This document shows, one piece after another, positions 51,861 to 63,581 of a stretch of 64,000 bases of DNA. Position 1 is the stretch's first letter, and every line of letters begins with the position of its first letter. The notes below the pieces were generated by a model. The model was not told the origin of the DNA, searched no databases, and saw only the letters and a program-made list of their open reading frames with translations. Origin of the DNA: Neoarius graeffei (taxonomy: Eukaryota; Chordata; Actinopteri; Siluriformes; Ariidae); contig NC_083590.1 in assembly GCF_027579695.1 (NCBI RefSeq), forward strand, positions 21,901,110 to 21,965,109, written 5' to 3'. The translations under genes and the position numbers were made by a program.

Positions 51861-53651
51861 TTAAAAATACAGCAAGCTGTTTCACGTCGTTCGCTTTTGT
51901 GTCTGTATTTATCGAGTTCTTGACTCCATCTGCTAAAATAGGTTCGTCGGTCTTCATCTGCGCCACCTGTTGTTGACCACCTGATCTAAACTGATATTTC
52001 AGTGCTTGCTTAACTTCTTCATGTCCTACTTCAGTAAAAGCGTACTCCTTTTATTTTAGAAGGGCAGTTCTACCTATTTAAACATTCGTTTGGTCTCTTA
52101 AGACTATGGTCTGTTTTTGCTGAGGTGGCATACAAAGACGGCATTGTCCAGAAAAGGAGCCTCAGCATTCTGCTGTCCTCCGAATGAACAGTGCAACCAT
52201 GAACAGTGACTATATTTTGAAGTGTCTGGGATCAATATTATGCAATTACCTTGACCCTCGCATGAATAAATGATTTCCAAATGCATCCTTGTGTGCTGAC
52301 TGAAATTCTGATTTGATTAACGAGATCATTGTTTCAGAGCAGATGTGAAAATCTTAGCAGCGCTGACATCTGTCTTTCACTTCTTGAATGAGATTTGTAT
52401 GGTCATCAGATATTCCCCGGAACACAATGGATAATATTTTCTCCTTGTCTTGTCGTGCAGAGAAACAGGAAATGGTGTCGGTAAGGGAGGAAAAAGCGAT
52501 GGTGTGAAGAGATTTAGGTTTATATATAATTCACACACTCTGGCCCCCATGCGCTGTATATGATGGCGTGCCCCAGAATGTAAGATGGCTGTCTGTTAAC
52601 ACGTCTCCCCGCTGAAGACTGAAGAGGGGCCTCTCTTTGTTGGCAGGAAGGAGGGAGGAGTGAGAGCCCGAAGCGGTATGAACCATACAGATTCATGTCC
52701 GTCGCTGAGCATTGACACACATTTCTGGTTGCCACATGCGTTTTCAAAACTTGTAGAATGTCGTGACTGGAAACTAGGTCAAAACAGAAGTCTCGTTCTA
52801 CTCTATATATAAAAAAAGAGGATGGGGAGGGTGGAAGCATGCTTGTGCTGTCTGGGCCTCTTGGTGTGTGTTTTTTCTTCCTGCAAGAGGTAGTGCGACC
52901 TCAAACCACTGCTGCCCTGCCAGGCTTGAGGCCCAGGCCTGTGTCTGCTTAACCACAAGCCTTTAGCTCAGATGCTAGTCTGTCTGCCGTTTGGCACTTT
53001 GTGAGTACAGGAAGAAGAGAGAGATAGAAAGAGTCAGTGTGTCTCCAGGACGGAAGTGTGTGTGTGTGTGTGTGTGAAGCCTAACACCAGTGGAAGGATG
53101 AATATGGCAGAGTGTATGAAAGGGACTGAAAAGCATGCTGAGCGGTGGTGAGAGCGAGAGTGGGTGGTGCCATGGGGCAGGCCGGGCCATTCTCTCCCCA
53201 CCTGCCCCTTGTCCCAGGCCTCTGATTGGCTGCCAAAGCAGTGGAAAAAAAAAAAAAACCTGAACTGCTGTGTTTTTGTTGGGTGAGCAGCTTGTACATG
53301 CCTGGCGCTCCGGTCTGCTTTTTTCCTGCCTAGCCATAAACGCGTTGAAAATGGCACCATAATAGAATAACGTCTTGAATTCAGGACTAGAAGAAATGGT
53401 GCACTTTCTGAAACAGTATTGTGATCTTTTTGGCCTGTCTGCTACTCCATCACATTAGGCATTTGATAGAAATGTTCTAACCGATCCCTAAATATCGTAT
53501 TGCTCTGATCTCAACAGCTCTCGTGTTTTTGGAGGAGTTTGTGCATCTACAGGGTCCAACAAATGTTTTTGATTAAAACGAATCCGAGTCAGTCTTCATC
53601 TATAAACATTTGAGGATTCATGTGGTTTTAATATACTGCAATTATAATTAA
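51861..53651. other. No exon seen; possible conserved block at 52,300-53,340
   Basis: Repeat-poor sequence with a (GT)n at 53,058-53,074. 'caggcctctgattggctgcc' contains a CCAAT-type motif. No recognisable exon; conservation untested. Confidence 0.35.
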
Positions 53652-54160
53652 GTTATTCCATGAAATCGAGTCGTACATGAGCTGATAGCCGGCGAGGCGC
53701 GTAGCACCGAGTTGTTGTCTATAAGCCATGTTCGATGAGATTGACTGGAATAACTGTTTTATTCTACCCACATTGACTGGATTTTGAGAAACGGAGCATT
53801 TTATTTATTTTTTTTTTTGCAAATTCGATAAATAAAAACTTGTACAAAACGTCTGACAAAATGATTTCCACTTAAAATGTAAACAAACCGGTGAAATGAC
53901 AGGAGCAATTTGTGAAAAATGCTAAAATCATAATTCTTGAAAAATGAAAAATAAGTTCTTGCCATCAGATACTTTTATTTCATATTTTGTTGCCTTTTTG
54001 GGGAGGGGTTTCGAGTAGTTTTATTTCGGCTTTGGTTGGCTCAGCAGCATGCGCCGCCATTTTGTTTTTCCTCTGCTCATGGTATATGAGCTGATATCTT
54101 GGTAGGAAAGTAGCCAGAGCGCACGGTTACTCATATATCCAGTGAATGTGGAGAGAATAA
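53652..54160 (-). mobile_element. Exon-bearing TIR repeat, copy D (reverse)
   Basis: Outer hairpin arms 53652-53679 and 53727-53754 (gttattccatgaaatcgagt and its near complement) and inner inverted ends at 53757-53782 and 54135-54160. The remnant exon lies at 53,963-54,060 on the minus strand. Its donor is GC in place of GT and it has an early stop. Confidence 0.75.
53963..54060 (-). pseudogene. Remnant DUF3504-like first exon, copy D
   Basis: Begins MAAHAAEPTKAEIKLLE and reaches a stop after GNKI. Shorter and more decayed than copies A-C. Confidence 0.4.
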
Positions 54161-55249
54161 TATGGAATTTTGTCCTTAATGTGAATCCAAGATCCAAAAT
54201 AAATTTGATTGGAACAAATGATTTGGCATCCAAACTGCTCTGGGTTTCACAGACAACAAGGCAAATTCAAAGGTTGTTGTTGTTTGTATATTTTTTTAAA
54301 ATCTTTCTTTCCAAGTTTTATTAGCAAGCTGCCTCCATTGCAGTGCTTCTGTACTGTTTTTAAATTTTTTTTAATCCCGTTAATTTATGGTAATTTTTTA
54401 AGTTTTTAAAAAATTTTTTTAAAGTTCGTGTCATCTCACTAAATGAAGACGTCCTTAAACGGACCTTAATGTTAATTTGCTTTCAAAACTTGTTTTGTAG
54501 GTGCTTCTCCAAACGCGAGCGGTGTATGCCGTAAATTCAAGGCGTGTTTTGAGTGAGTCATTCTTGCTCAAAAGACTATCTGTGGTTATCAGGAATTTCA
54601 GCAATTTGAAAATGTGAATCTTCTGGTCACCGGTGCAGAACCACATCTGCCACAAGCCGTAATGCAAACATGCAGCATGGTTTGCATCACTCTTGAATCA
54701 TTTCTTTGTTTTGTTTTATTAGTCAATAAATTCACAGACATTCTCGTTTGTCCCAGCCTCTTGATCTGGTAGGCCACTGCGAACACACCGCTCTTAAATC
54801 CAACCCATGCGACGTAATCGGTGTCGCGAACTTACTCAAGAAACGAACCTGAAAAGCTGCTCTGAGAATTCTCAGCATTGCTGCCCTCGTTTTTTCCCCT
54901 CCCTCTGTTTTTCTTTTCTGTTTACTGTCACTGCTTCCTCTGAGTGTGAGTAGTGAGTCACCTTTCTTGTTCTGGCCGCACGCTTTCGTCTGATTTTCTC
55001 TGGTTAACACTGAAGTTCTAGACACTCCTTTTAAAAATCTGCTAACTGCTTTCATTAGCCAGTGGAAGCTCAAGAGGAAAAACATCTGTCGGTGCAGTAT
55101 TTTCCATCCATCGTGACTTACAAGCTGCTGTTGTTGTAGTAGTTTTGCTTGTCAGAAACCTGACCCATGCCATGTTCTTTTTTTTTTTTCCCAATCTTGG
55201 AAGCCACTTATTTTGTTTCCTAGTGTAGACTAGGATGTATGGAACCTGT
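54161..55249. other. No exon seen
   Basis: AT-rich intronic-looking sequence with T runs; nothing recognisable. Confidence 0.5.
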
Positions 55250-57480
55250 CTTTTGAACTGGCGCTGTATGAAGCACAGCTGACTGCGCCATGGGCCTTAA
55301 ACAATTTCCCTGGCTAATAGAAAGCCAAAAAGTGGGCAGGATTGAGAAGTCATGCTATCCATGTCGTCATCATTTTTAAATTTCCCATCAGGTTCATACC
55401 TTATTGGTGAATTGGGGTGTCCCATAGAGGCAGTCACTATATTTCAATGCATCTGGGGGAAAATGGGGTTTCCCTCTGTACAGCCCATTATAATGTCTGA
55501 CTTTTGACAGGAATGGCAAATGTCATCGACTAACCCATCTGAGAGCAGTTTCTTTTTGACTAAGTGGGGACTCGGTGTAAATACCAGCAGGTCAAGTGAC
55601 GGGTGAAGAGTTAAAGGAAATCAGAGGTCTGTTTATGACCTGCGTTCTTAGTCTAGCACAAGAGCATCAGCGCCTTTTTCCTCTTTGGGTTAGATTCTGA
55701 GTGTGTTATTATGTGCCATTAAGCATGCAAGACTTTGAAAGCAGTGCTTTAGTGGAAATCAGGAGCGTCTTCCTTCCTTCCCTTGTTCTCGAGCAGTTCT
55801 GTCACTTAAATATGTTGAGTTCAGTGCTTAATGGTATCTGTTGGCAGCAATGGGAAGAGACCGAGATAAGAAAGAGAGTGGGTGGTGGTTGACTGTGTTT
55901 GCACAGTTTACCCAAGCTTCTCATGGAATCTTTTCTTGCCTTTCTGATGGTTGCGGTGAGGCTTTGAGTGACTTGACTGAAGCATACAGTTACACTTGTT
56001 TAGGTGGAAGTGAGTGGGAGTCAGTTTGTCGATGTAACTGAATTGCAGAATCTAATCAGCACAACTTCCTGCTTAGTGTCAGACTTCATAGAGACCGCGA
56101 ACAGTGGAATATCCTCCTGGCTCTCCAGTCTACGTAAAACAGTTTCCAGCCAAACTGGAAGTGCTTTACATGATTCAGAAGGAGTTCTTGAAATAGCTAT
56201 GGTTATTTTTGGGCTTGCTTGATCTTTTGGCTCAGTACTGGAATCTATAACAGTTGGAATAAGCATGTGTCTGGGCCTTGTTGATGGCCCTTGTTTGCTT
56301 TTATAGCTAATTTTTGTTTTAAAAAAAAAACAAACAACAACAAATTTTTTGTGGAGTTTTGCCAAAAGGCCAGGCCAACAGTGATGTTATCACCCTCCAT
56401 CCTGTCCAGGGACTCTGCAGGATGTTGATCATCTTCCCCATTGCTCGAGTCTCTTTTTCCCACAATCCCCCAGTTCTGTGTTCATCTCCCACCCACTTTG
56501 GTGGGTCCAGAGGTTCAGTCAGCGGTGACTCTGCCACCCCTCCCACAGGCCTTTTTTTCAGTCTCCTTGTCCCTGCATAATGGGAGGGATTGAGCTTGGC
56601 TCTCGGGTCACGTGTGTGTAACTGGCTTGGACAATGGCAACACTGTAGCTCTGCATCCCAGCAGAGGCGCCTATAGTTCCTCCTGCCGGATCGGAGCAGA
56701 GATTTGGGGTGGGAAGGCTGGCTGATCCATATCCCGTTTCTCCCCTGGCTCAATAGCACACTGTGTGTGGTGAGAAAGCCTGGCCGTCTGGATCTCTCGC
56801 TTGAGTTTTGGCTAACAAAAGTGACGATGGGCCCATTTTTATCCATCTGCTGGTCTAAGTCTCTAGCTTTCCTTCAGGTTTGGAAAGTGTTGTTCTGCAT
56901 TGTGAATGCTTGACAGAGATTGGGGGATGTACATGCTTGCTTTTTTGTTCTCCTTCAAATCCCTAATCTTCACCATACTTCGGCTGGCTCGTTGGAGAGG
57001 AGGGGGAAAAAGCCATCTAGGGAGAAACCGAGACAGGACATTTTTGGATACAGTCAATCTGAGGAGAAGGGAGCCAGCCCAGAGTATAAATACTCCCTTT
57101 GAGAGCTGTGTTTGGAGGCGCACCATGTGACTAGTAGCACATCTTGACGTCCTAAATCACAGGCAGAGATCAATGGATGCTCTCTAAAGAATGGATGTTT
57201 GGACCAGGCTTCCGCTGGGCACAGACATTGGTGGTTAACCTGTCTCTAATCCCTCTGACCCCCTACCAGGCAAAAAGGACATTGCCCCCTCCATCTTTTT
57301 CGATCCCCCTACTTTCTTCTGGGCGTGTTTTATTTTATCTGCCTACTAAATCCATCTAGAAAGGCCTAGGATGGGTTGAGGGGGTAGTTTTGAGGGTGTA
57401 TTACAGGATCAATAAAGGCAATTAATGGACCAAAAGGGCAATGGCTGTGTTGTAAAGAGTTGTGTGTGTATATATGGTCA
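55250..57480. promoter_or_regulatory. Long repeat-free intronic stretch, possible conserved elements
   Basis: More than 2 kb without any recognisable repeat, unusual for this window. Notable parts: 'aattggggtgtcccatagag', 'gtctgtttatgacctgcgtt', 'caataaaggcaattaatgga'. Freedom from insertions could reflect constraint. No splice-bounded frame with known homology. Confidence 0.35.
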
Positions 57481-58077
57481 TATGTAGCCATATATCCTAC
57501 AACATAAGCAATGATATGTTGCTTGATCCATATAAATCAGCGTCTGAGAATCGCAGAGTACAGCCTGAGAACGCGTGAGGGCATCGTACACGGGGGTCTG
57601 AACAAGTGTCTGCAATCGTAGGTCCATGTAACATGAACGTGTCCACTATGGGGTGAAGGATTGACTGACTCTTTTTCTGCCCAACCAAATCAGTGTTTGT
57701 CTGAAGGGTGGTTGTGGTTGATGTTTAGCATGGTGGATATGCATAGCAAGCCTTTTAGTATTTTCAAGGCGTGTACTTCAGCCTGCCTGTATGCTACCCA
57801 ATGCATAGATGATGTCCCCTGTCAATCACAGCCACTAGCCGATCACGGGCATCTGTGAGCTCGTGTATGCGTAAGATGATAGATAGCGCTTTCCTCTGAG
57901 GATGTTGCACTGCCATATGATGCAGCAGTTTGAAAAGATGCCTTTGGTTGACTTCACGTGTTTTCAGAGGAAGACGGTTATCCTTCACCTTCGTTGCTTG
58001 GTAGCTGTCTACGACGGGGAATTGCTAGCTGGTAGGTAGGAATTGGGGAGAAAATGGAGGGGTAAAAGATGTATAAC
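57481..58077. other. No exon seen
   Basis: Unique sequence; several short tandem-like words but no defined repeat. Confidence 0.45.
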
Positions 58078-58260
58078 AGAGGGGAAGCCATGGCCAAAAG
58101 GTCACTGGTTCGATTCCCTGACTCAGCAGGACTGACTCAAGTGCCCTTGAGCAAAGCACCTAACCCCTAACTGCTCTGGCAAGTTTGGTGGTGTACCTTG
58201 TGTCTGATTAGCCAAAGAAAAGCTGGTGATGCGATTATTGGTTCGGGCAGGGAACCCGGC
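58078..58260 (+). mobile_element. SINE S2 copy
   Basis: 'gaagccatggccaaaaggtc', B-box-like ggttcgattccc, 'agtgcccttgagcaaagcac' and 'ttgtgtctgattagccaaag', matching the copy at 8,408. The A-box region is partly deleted. Confidence 0.75.
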
Positions 58261-60049
58261 CAGAACCACAAAAGATGTCTACGTGGTATTTGTGTTCAGC
58301 CTTTTTTCATTTGAAGGTGTGGGTTTTTTTGTTCCTTGTGGTAGAGTTAACAAACTAAGTCAGGATATAGTCTCAAGAATTCCTGGTATGAACATTGCCT
58401 GGATAAAACTCCCAGTTTTCTTATGACCTTTTGAGTACTTTTTAAAAAATGTGGTTTTGTCTTTCCTGATATTATAGTCGTCCTTGTTCTTGGATGTCAA
58501 GCCAAACTGCTGAAAAAGTCTATTCCAGCATTTAGTTTATTCCCCTGCTGTGAGATTCAGATAGATAATTAAACTTGAGTGTAGATAAAATTGCAACCAT
58601 TATCCAGCTGCTTGAGTGCTGCATTGCCCGCAGAATGCCAAACGCCAACCCAGAATAGTGAATGACAGTAATGTCATGTCTCGGAGAGAGAGATGTTTCT
58701 TCACACGGTGATTGATGGGACACTTTTGAGCTTCAGATTATTTTTTATTTTTTTTTATTTTTGACTGATTTGACAGACCAGTACTTGTGTGAATGCATTT
58801 CGGGGTCTCTGGGTCCAACAGTGCCCTGTAAACAGATACGGCATGGCTCTTTGAGATAAGGTTGATTGATGAGTGGAGTAGCAGCTCTCCGGAAGCAGGG
58901 CTCTCCTTGCAGTGGGAGTGTCCCAGTCAAGCAACACTTGAGCCTAGGGAATAAAGAAAGAAAGAAAGGGAGGAGGGTTTGGAAGGATGGAAAGGGTTTG
59001 AAGCGATAAGGAGAAGTGTGATTAAGAGAGGTTAAAACCGGGTGATGGACTGAGCTCTACCTTCCTCTCATATTGAACGAGAGGGCTGGAGGGTTGGACA
59101 GGAGCCCAGAGAACAGCTGCGTACTCTCTCTTTTCTTTCTCCAAAAAAATGACTTGTATTACTTTTATTCTAGTGTTGCGGCTGTTGTGTTTGGCTGTTG
59201 AGATTCTTGTGAGGAGAGTTAAGGATGCCTTTGTAGCTGCTGGAGTGTCTTCAGTAATCGGAGTCCGACTCCTAGCCCTGTCTGGGCTGGTTGTCGCCGA
59301 TGCTGGTGATCAAATGTTCTGCGAGTCGAACGGCTCGCTCAGACAAAAAAAAAAAAAAAATGTAGCATAGCCTTTAGTAAGCCTTGGAAAGAAATCAACC
59401 TTACTTGTCAGCTCCCTGTGCAGTCTGTCATTATGAAGTCTGAAAGAAGAACTGCGAAATCTGAGAAACGTTGGCAGGAGCTGAGTCATTTCGAGCGGCT
59501 CGGCCTTCCCCAAATCCCAGTCGCCACACAGATGTGAAACACAACTTTGAAACGTGAAAACAGTGTTTATCTGCCTGAAAGGTTGTATAAACACCCTCGT
59601 TCTCTGCTTCTGTTTTGCATCTTTGCTTAAGCAAGTGGATTTGATGACAGTTTGTCATCCTTTGCCAATGAAAGCTGGTTTTTTTTCCTGTTTTTCTCCA
59701 GCCCTGAAGCTGGATTTTTTTTTTTTTTAAGCTAGCAGCGAGATTTGGGTGTGGATTTGGTGAAATGACGAAATATTTATGGAGAAAAGGGCCGAGGCCT
59801 GTGGTGTGTTAAGCATCTTGGGCGATGGCCGAAACAATTCCAATGAATCGAGCAAATTGACCAGGCGTCAAAGTAGTAGACTTTTTTACCTTTTTTTCCA
59901 CCGAATATGATTCTGTTCCCTCAAATTAGATCAGTGGTGAGAAATTGAGTGAAAATCCAACTTGTGTGACCACAAATATGTAGATCTTCAGCTTGTTTGG
60001 CCATAAAGCCGATGAGTTGTTGCCATGGCGTGGTGTCCGTTGTCCACGA
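58261..60049. other. No exon seen
   Basis: Intronic-looking sequence, with (GAAA)n at 58,955, a 17-bp A run at 59,344 and a T run at 59,716. Largely repeat-free. Confidence 0.45.
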
Positions 60050-61030
60050 TTCAGTTAAATCGTATCTCCTCCGTCAGTTCTTCACGGATTTCCGTTCCGA
60101 TTGTTTTGTTTGAAAGAAAGAACTCGTCACTCCACACACAACTTGGGGGTTGTTGTTTTGTCTATTTATTTATTTTTTGCTAATGAGTTAGTCTCATCTC
60201 ATCTCATTATCTCTAGCCGCTTTATCCTGTCCTACAGGGTCGCAGGCAAGCTGGAGCCTATCCCAGCTGACTACGGGCGAAAGGCGGGGTACACCCTGGA
60301 CAAGTCGCCAGGTCATCACAGGGCTGACACATAGACACAGACAACCATTCACACTCACATTCACACCTACGCTCAATTTAGAGTCACCAGTTAACCTAAC
60401 CTGCATGTCTTTGGACTGTGGGGGAAACCGGAGCACCCGGAGGAAACCCACGCGGACACGGGGAGAACATGCAAACTCCGCACAGAAAGGCCCTCGCCGG
60501 CCCCGGGGCTCGAACCCAGGACCTTCTTGCTGTGAGGCGACAGCGCTAACCACTACACCACCGTGCCACCCCTAATGAGTTAGTAATAAGGCCAAATTTT
60601 CCAGGCCTCTCACTAGAATTGTATCTCCTCTCTCATTTCTCATCCAATTCCAGTTCTGATCGATGTTTTGGGTAGATCTTCCCTCGAGGAACAAAACGTG
60701 GTCATTTGTTTGTTGATTTTGCCGTTGTAAATGATTTGTTTAAAACTTTATTTTCAGTTAAATCATGCCTCCTTCCTCAGTTCTCAATGGATTTCAGTTC
60801 TGATTTGTTTTATTTGAAAGAACTCGACCTTCTGCGCAACACTCGGTCATTGGATTGTCAATTTTTTGCGAACAAATTAGTTGTGAGGTCAACTTGACAT
60901 GTTTTTCTTCTGACTAGAATTGTATCTCGTCTCTCATTTCTCATGCGAATTCAGTTCTGATCAATGTTTTAGGGAACAAAACGTAGTCCTTTTGTTGATG
61001 TTCCTGTTGTAAACAATTTGTCGTGGAGGC
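60050..61030 (+). repeat. Diverged tandem repeat, about 4 units, split by a SINE
   Basis: The motif 'ttgtatctcctctctcattt..cagttctgat' recurs at about 60,060 (ctcctccgtcagttcttcac), 60,618, 60,767 and 60,919, with unit lengths near 150 bp once the SINE is removed. Each unit also has 'aacaaaacgt' or 'gaaagaactcg' and 'gttgat..tttgc'. Strongly diverged. Confidence 0.6.
60193..60571 (-). mobile_element. SINE S1 with 13-bp TSD
   Basis: Reverse full-length copy. Flanks ctaatgagttagt at 60180-60192 and 60572-60584. Confidence 0.95.
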
Positions 61031-61396
61031 TGGGCCTCTCTCGCATTGTGATGTTTTGGTAGTCGTGGTTGTTTTGATGGCAGGCTAGGTGAGCTACTAC
61101 GTCCTTGATGTTCTGGTATTGAGTTATTTGGTTGTTCAGTGTTTTGGTGACTCAAAATCTTCACAATAACAACTCGATTGTCCGTGCCTTCAACGTGTTT
61201 CTTTTGGTCGGTCAGGTCATTTTCTCACTATCTGTTTTTCATGACACAATGCATGATTCCCAAGGGCATATTATATACAAAAAAAAAAAAAGATTAGCTA
61301 AAAATACCCAGTAAGGTTTTTGTTGATGCAAAAACCTACGTCCAGTTTTTTTTGTAAGTCGTGTACGTCCAAATAAAACTGTCAGAAGGTCATTGC
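61031..61396. other. No exon seen
   Basis: Unique sequence with a short A run at 61,279. Confidence 0.45.
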
Positions 61397-61399
61397 TTA

Positions 61400-61710
61400 T
61401 GCCTCAGTCACAACCGGCCGTATGTGCTCCTACGGCCGGTCTACGTGCATGAAACGCATGGAGGGCGCGTGTGAAACGCACGGAGGGCGCTCGTGTGACG
61501 TGCTGATTTTCGAGCCGTAGACTGGCCACAGAGGTTCTTTGTCATGTCAAACAAACTCTACGGGCGCTTACGTTTTTTTCAGGTTGCAAGACAAACTTAC
61601 AGCCAACGTGCGTCTTTCTCCACAAACAAACAAAAAAAAAATGCAGCGATTTGGGAAACGCCAAAAATTGCACGGCCAAAAAAATCGTACGTCCAGTTGT
61701 GACCTAGGCT
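61400..61710. mobile_element. 311-bp MITE, TTA target (PIF/Harbinger-type)
   Basis: Ends tgcctcagtcacaaccggcc and tccagttgtgacctaggct are imperfect inverted repeats (about 19 of 25 positions). TTA at 61397-61399 and 61711-61713. Contains 'cctacggccggtctacg' and 'gaaacgcacggagggcgc' short repeats. Confidence 0.7.
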
Positions 61711-61713
61711 TTA

Positions 61714-62852
61714 CTCGGAACTGGAAGCCTTGTTACCTATAAATGTTACAAATTGTGACCATGGATTCCTAAAGAAATCAAAACTCGTAGTTATGATGTT
61801 TCCGATTGCCACGTGGGAGTATTTTTGTATATTTTTGTGTTGATCCACTCAACCTAGGAAGTTTAAAAGGGAATGAATTGGAGACGGTACCAGTCATGTA
61901 CTCTGTTTAATGACGGAGCCAGTGAATGTTTTCTAAATGATTTGAGAGGCAAGGAAACAGAAAAAGCAGTCCATCAGACTGTGTTTAGGCTCCCTAAGTG
62001 CATTTATCCTCCAAATCCAGACAGAGATTAAGCAGCTTTCAGCTTGACAAAACCCGTCCTGATGGAAACATTTCACTGTCCAGCGTGTATTACTCTGCGA
62101 GCCATCCTTTCTCATCCAAAAACGACAATCTATCCATTTTATAGACCTCCTCGGACTCCAGATCATGTGATCTGAAATGGGTAAACACACATCCAAAATG
62201 GCGGTCGGCATTAATAAAATCCTCCTCGCTAAAACACATGGTTTCATCGAATTGGATAGCTTGAAATCTTTTGCAATCCAAGTCTAAAAGAAATACAAAT
62301 TTAACTGGCTCAGCAAGACGAGGGTTTCAATGCTACGGCGCACACAGCTACCAAACAATGCGAATTCATTTGTAAATTTTTAATAATTTCTTACCTCCTG
62401 AAGTCTATCACTCGGAAAAGGAATGAAGTAATAGACTACGATCAGTTGAATTGTTATTGCAGCCATAAGCTGTGCAATAATGTGCCATTTTGAGCAGTAT
62501 GTCAGACTTTGGACTTCATGAATGCAGATAATCCATACAAACACATGAGGCTCGTAGGCGTTTGTTTACCCATTTCAAACCACAGCACTCCCAATGGAGC
62601 TGAGGAGGTTGATTGCTTTTGCAGCAGTTTACCAACGCTAACTGTTATTGGCTCAGCTTTTGGCTGAAGCCTATAGAGGCGCATGTCCGCATGTTTATGT
62701 TTAACCAAGTTCGAGCATGTTTAAGAATGAAATTGGCGTGCCAGCCTCAGGTAGCGATTTCATAGTCACGGTGCAGTGTCACCGTGTAAGCGCCACGTTA
62801 CATAACCTCAGTTCACGATGTAATCCTCTGTAGCCAAGTGGTCTTGAGCACT
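61714..62852. other. No exon seen
   Basis: AT-rich unique sequence; short ORFs on the minus strand have no recognisable domain. Confidence 0.45.
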
Positions 62853-63581
62853 AGGGGTGTTCACACGGCACATATTTGCATCAATGTAATTTGCACCGAT
62901 GTATTTTGTTGTGATATATCTTACACCGGTGTAAATTTTGTGGAGCGTTCACACGTCACAAACCTGCTTACTAGAGAGAAGCGTGTTAGCACCGGTGCAG
63001 CCCCACTTGCGTTCACACGGCAGTTTTTGCGACCGTGCTATACGATAGTAATAATGCGGAAATGAAATATGCGCATGCGTGAAAATGTATTTCCTTTTCC
63101 CGGTTGTCATGGCATCACCAAGCGCCGGGAAAACAACACGGATGAAGACACCAGTGTTGCCAGATACTGCTGACGTTTTCCAGCCCAAAATATGTTCAAA
63201 TCTGCCAAAAGGCACTTAAAACCGCCCAATCTGGCAACACTGGAAGACACGCAGTTCTGTTGTTGTTGTTGATATTCGCCATTTTGGAAGCGCAAAATAC
63301 CAGGATGCAAATTATGCAATGCCTGTATGTAATCAACTCTCCTCACGCGTAGCGAGTCTACCCCTGTAGCGTTCAGACGTCCCATTTTATATCGGTGCTG
63401 CCCCGCAAACTAGCATTTACTCCGGAGTAAATTTCTTAAACCGCCTCCCGAGCAGGGTTAGATTTGCACCGGTTTAAGCAGCTTTCAGGGGCGACACCGG
63501 TATAACTTTGTACCGTGTGAACGCTCTACTGGGGCAGCCCCGGTGCTACACCGGAGTAAAAGTTGCCGTGTGAACACCCCT
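62853..63581. mobile_element. 729-bp TIR element with perfect 18-bp ends
   Basis: aggggtgttcacacggca (62853-62870) and its exact complement at 63564-63581. Several 'caccggtgtaa'/'ctccggagtaaa' motifs lie subterminally. Contains the hAT mini-MITE at 63,152. The target appears to be TA-like, superfamily unresolved. Confidence 0.88.
63152..63242. mobile_element. 91-bp hAT-type mini-MITE, copy 2, with 8-bp TSD
   Basis: TIR cagtgttgccagat/atctggcaacactg. Exact 8-bp duplication gaagacac at 63144-63151 and 63243-63250, the hAT hallmark. Confidence 0.95.

Noticed and set aside
56021..56846. Frames of 114-175 codons on the minus strand
   Set aside because: No recognisable domain, no splice support, and the region reads as unique non-coding DNA.
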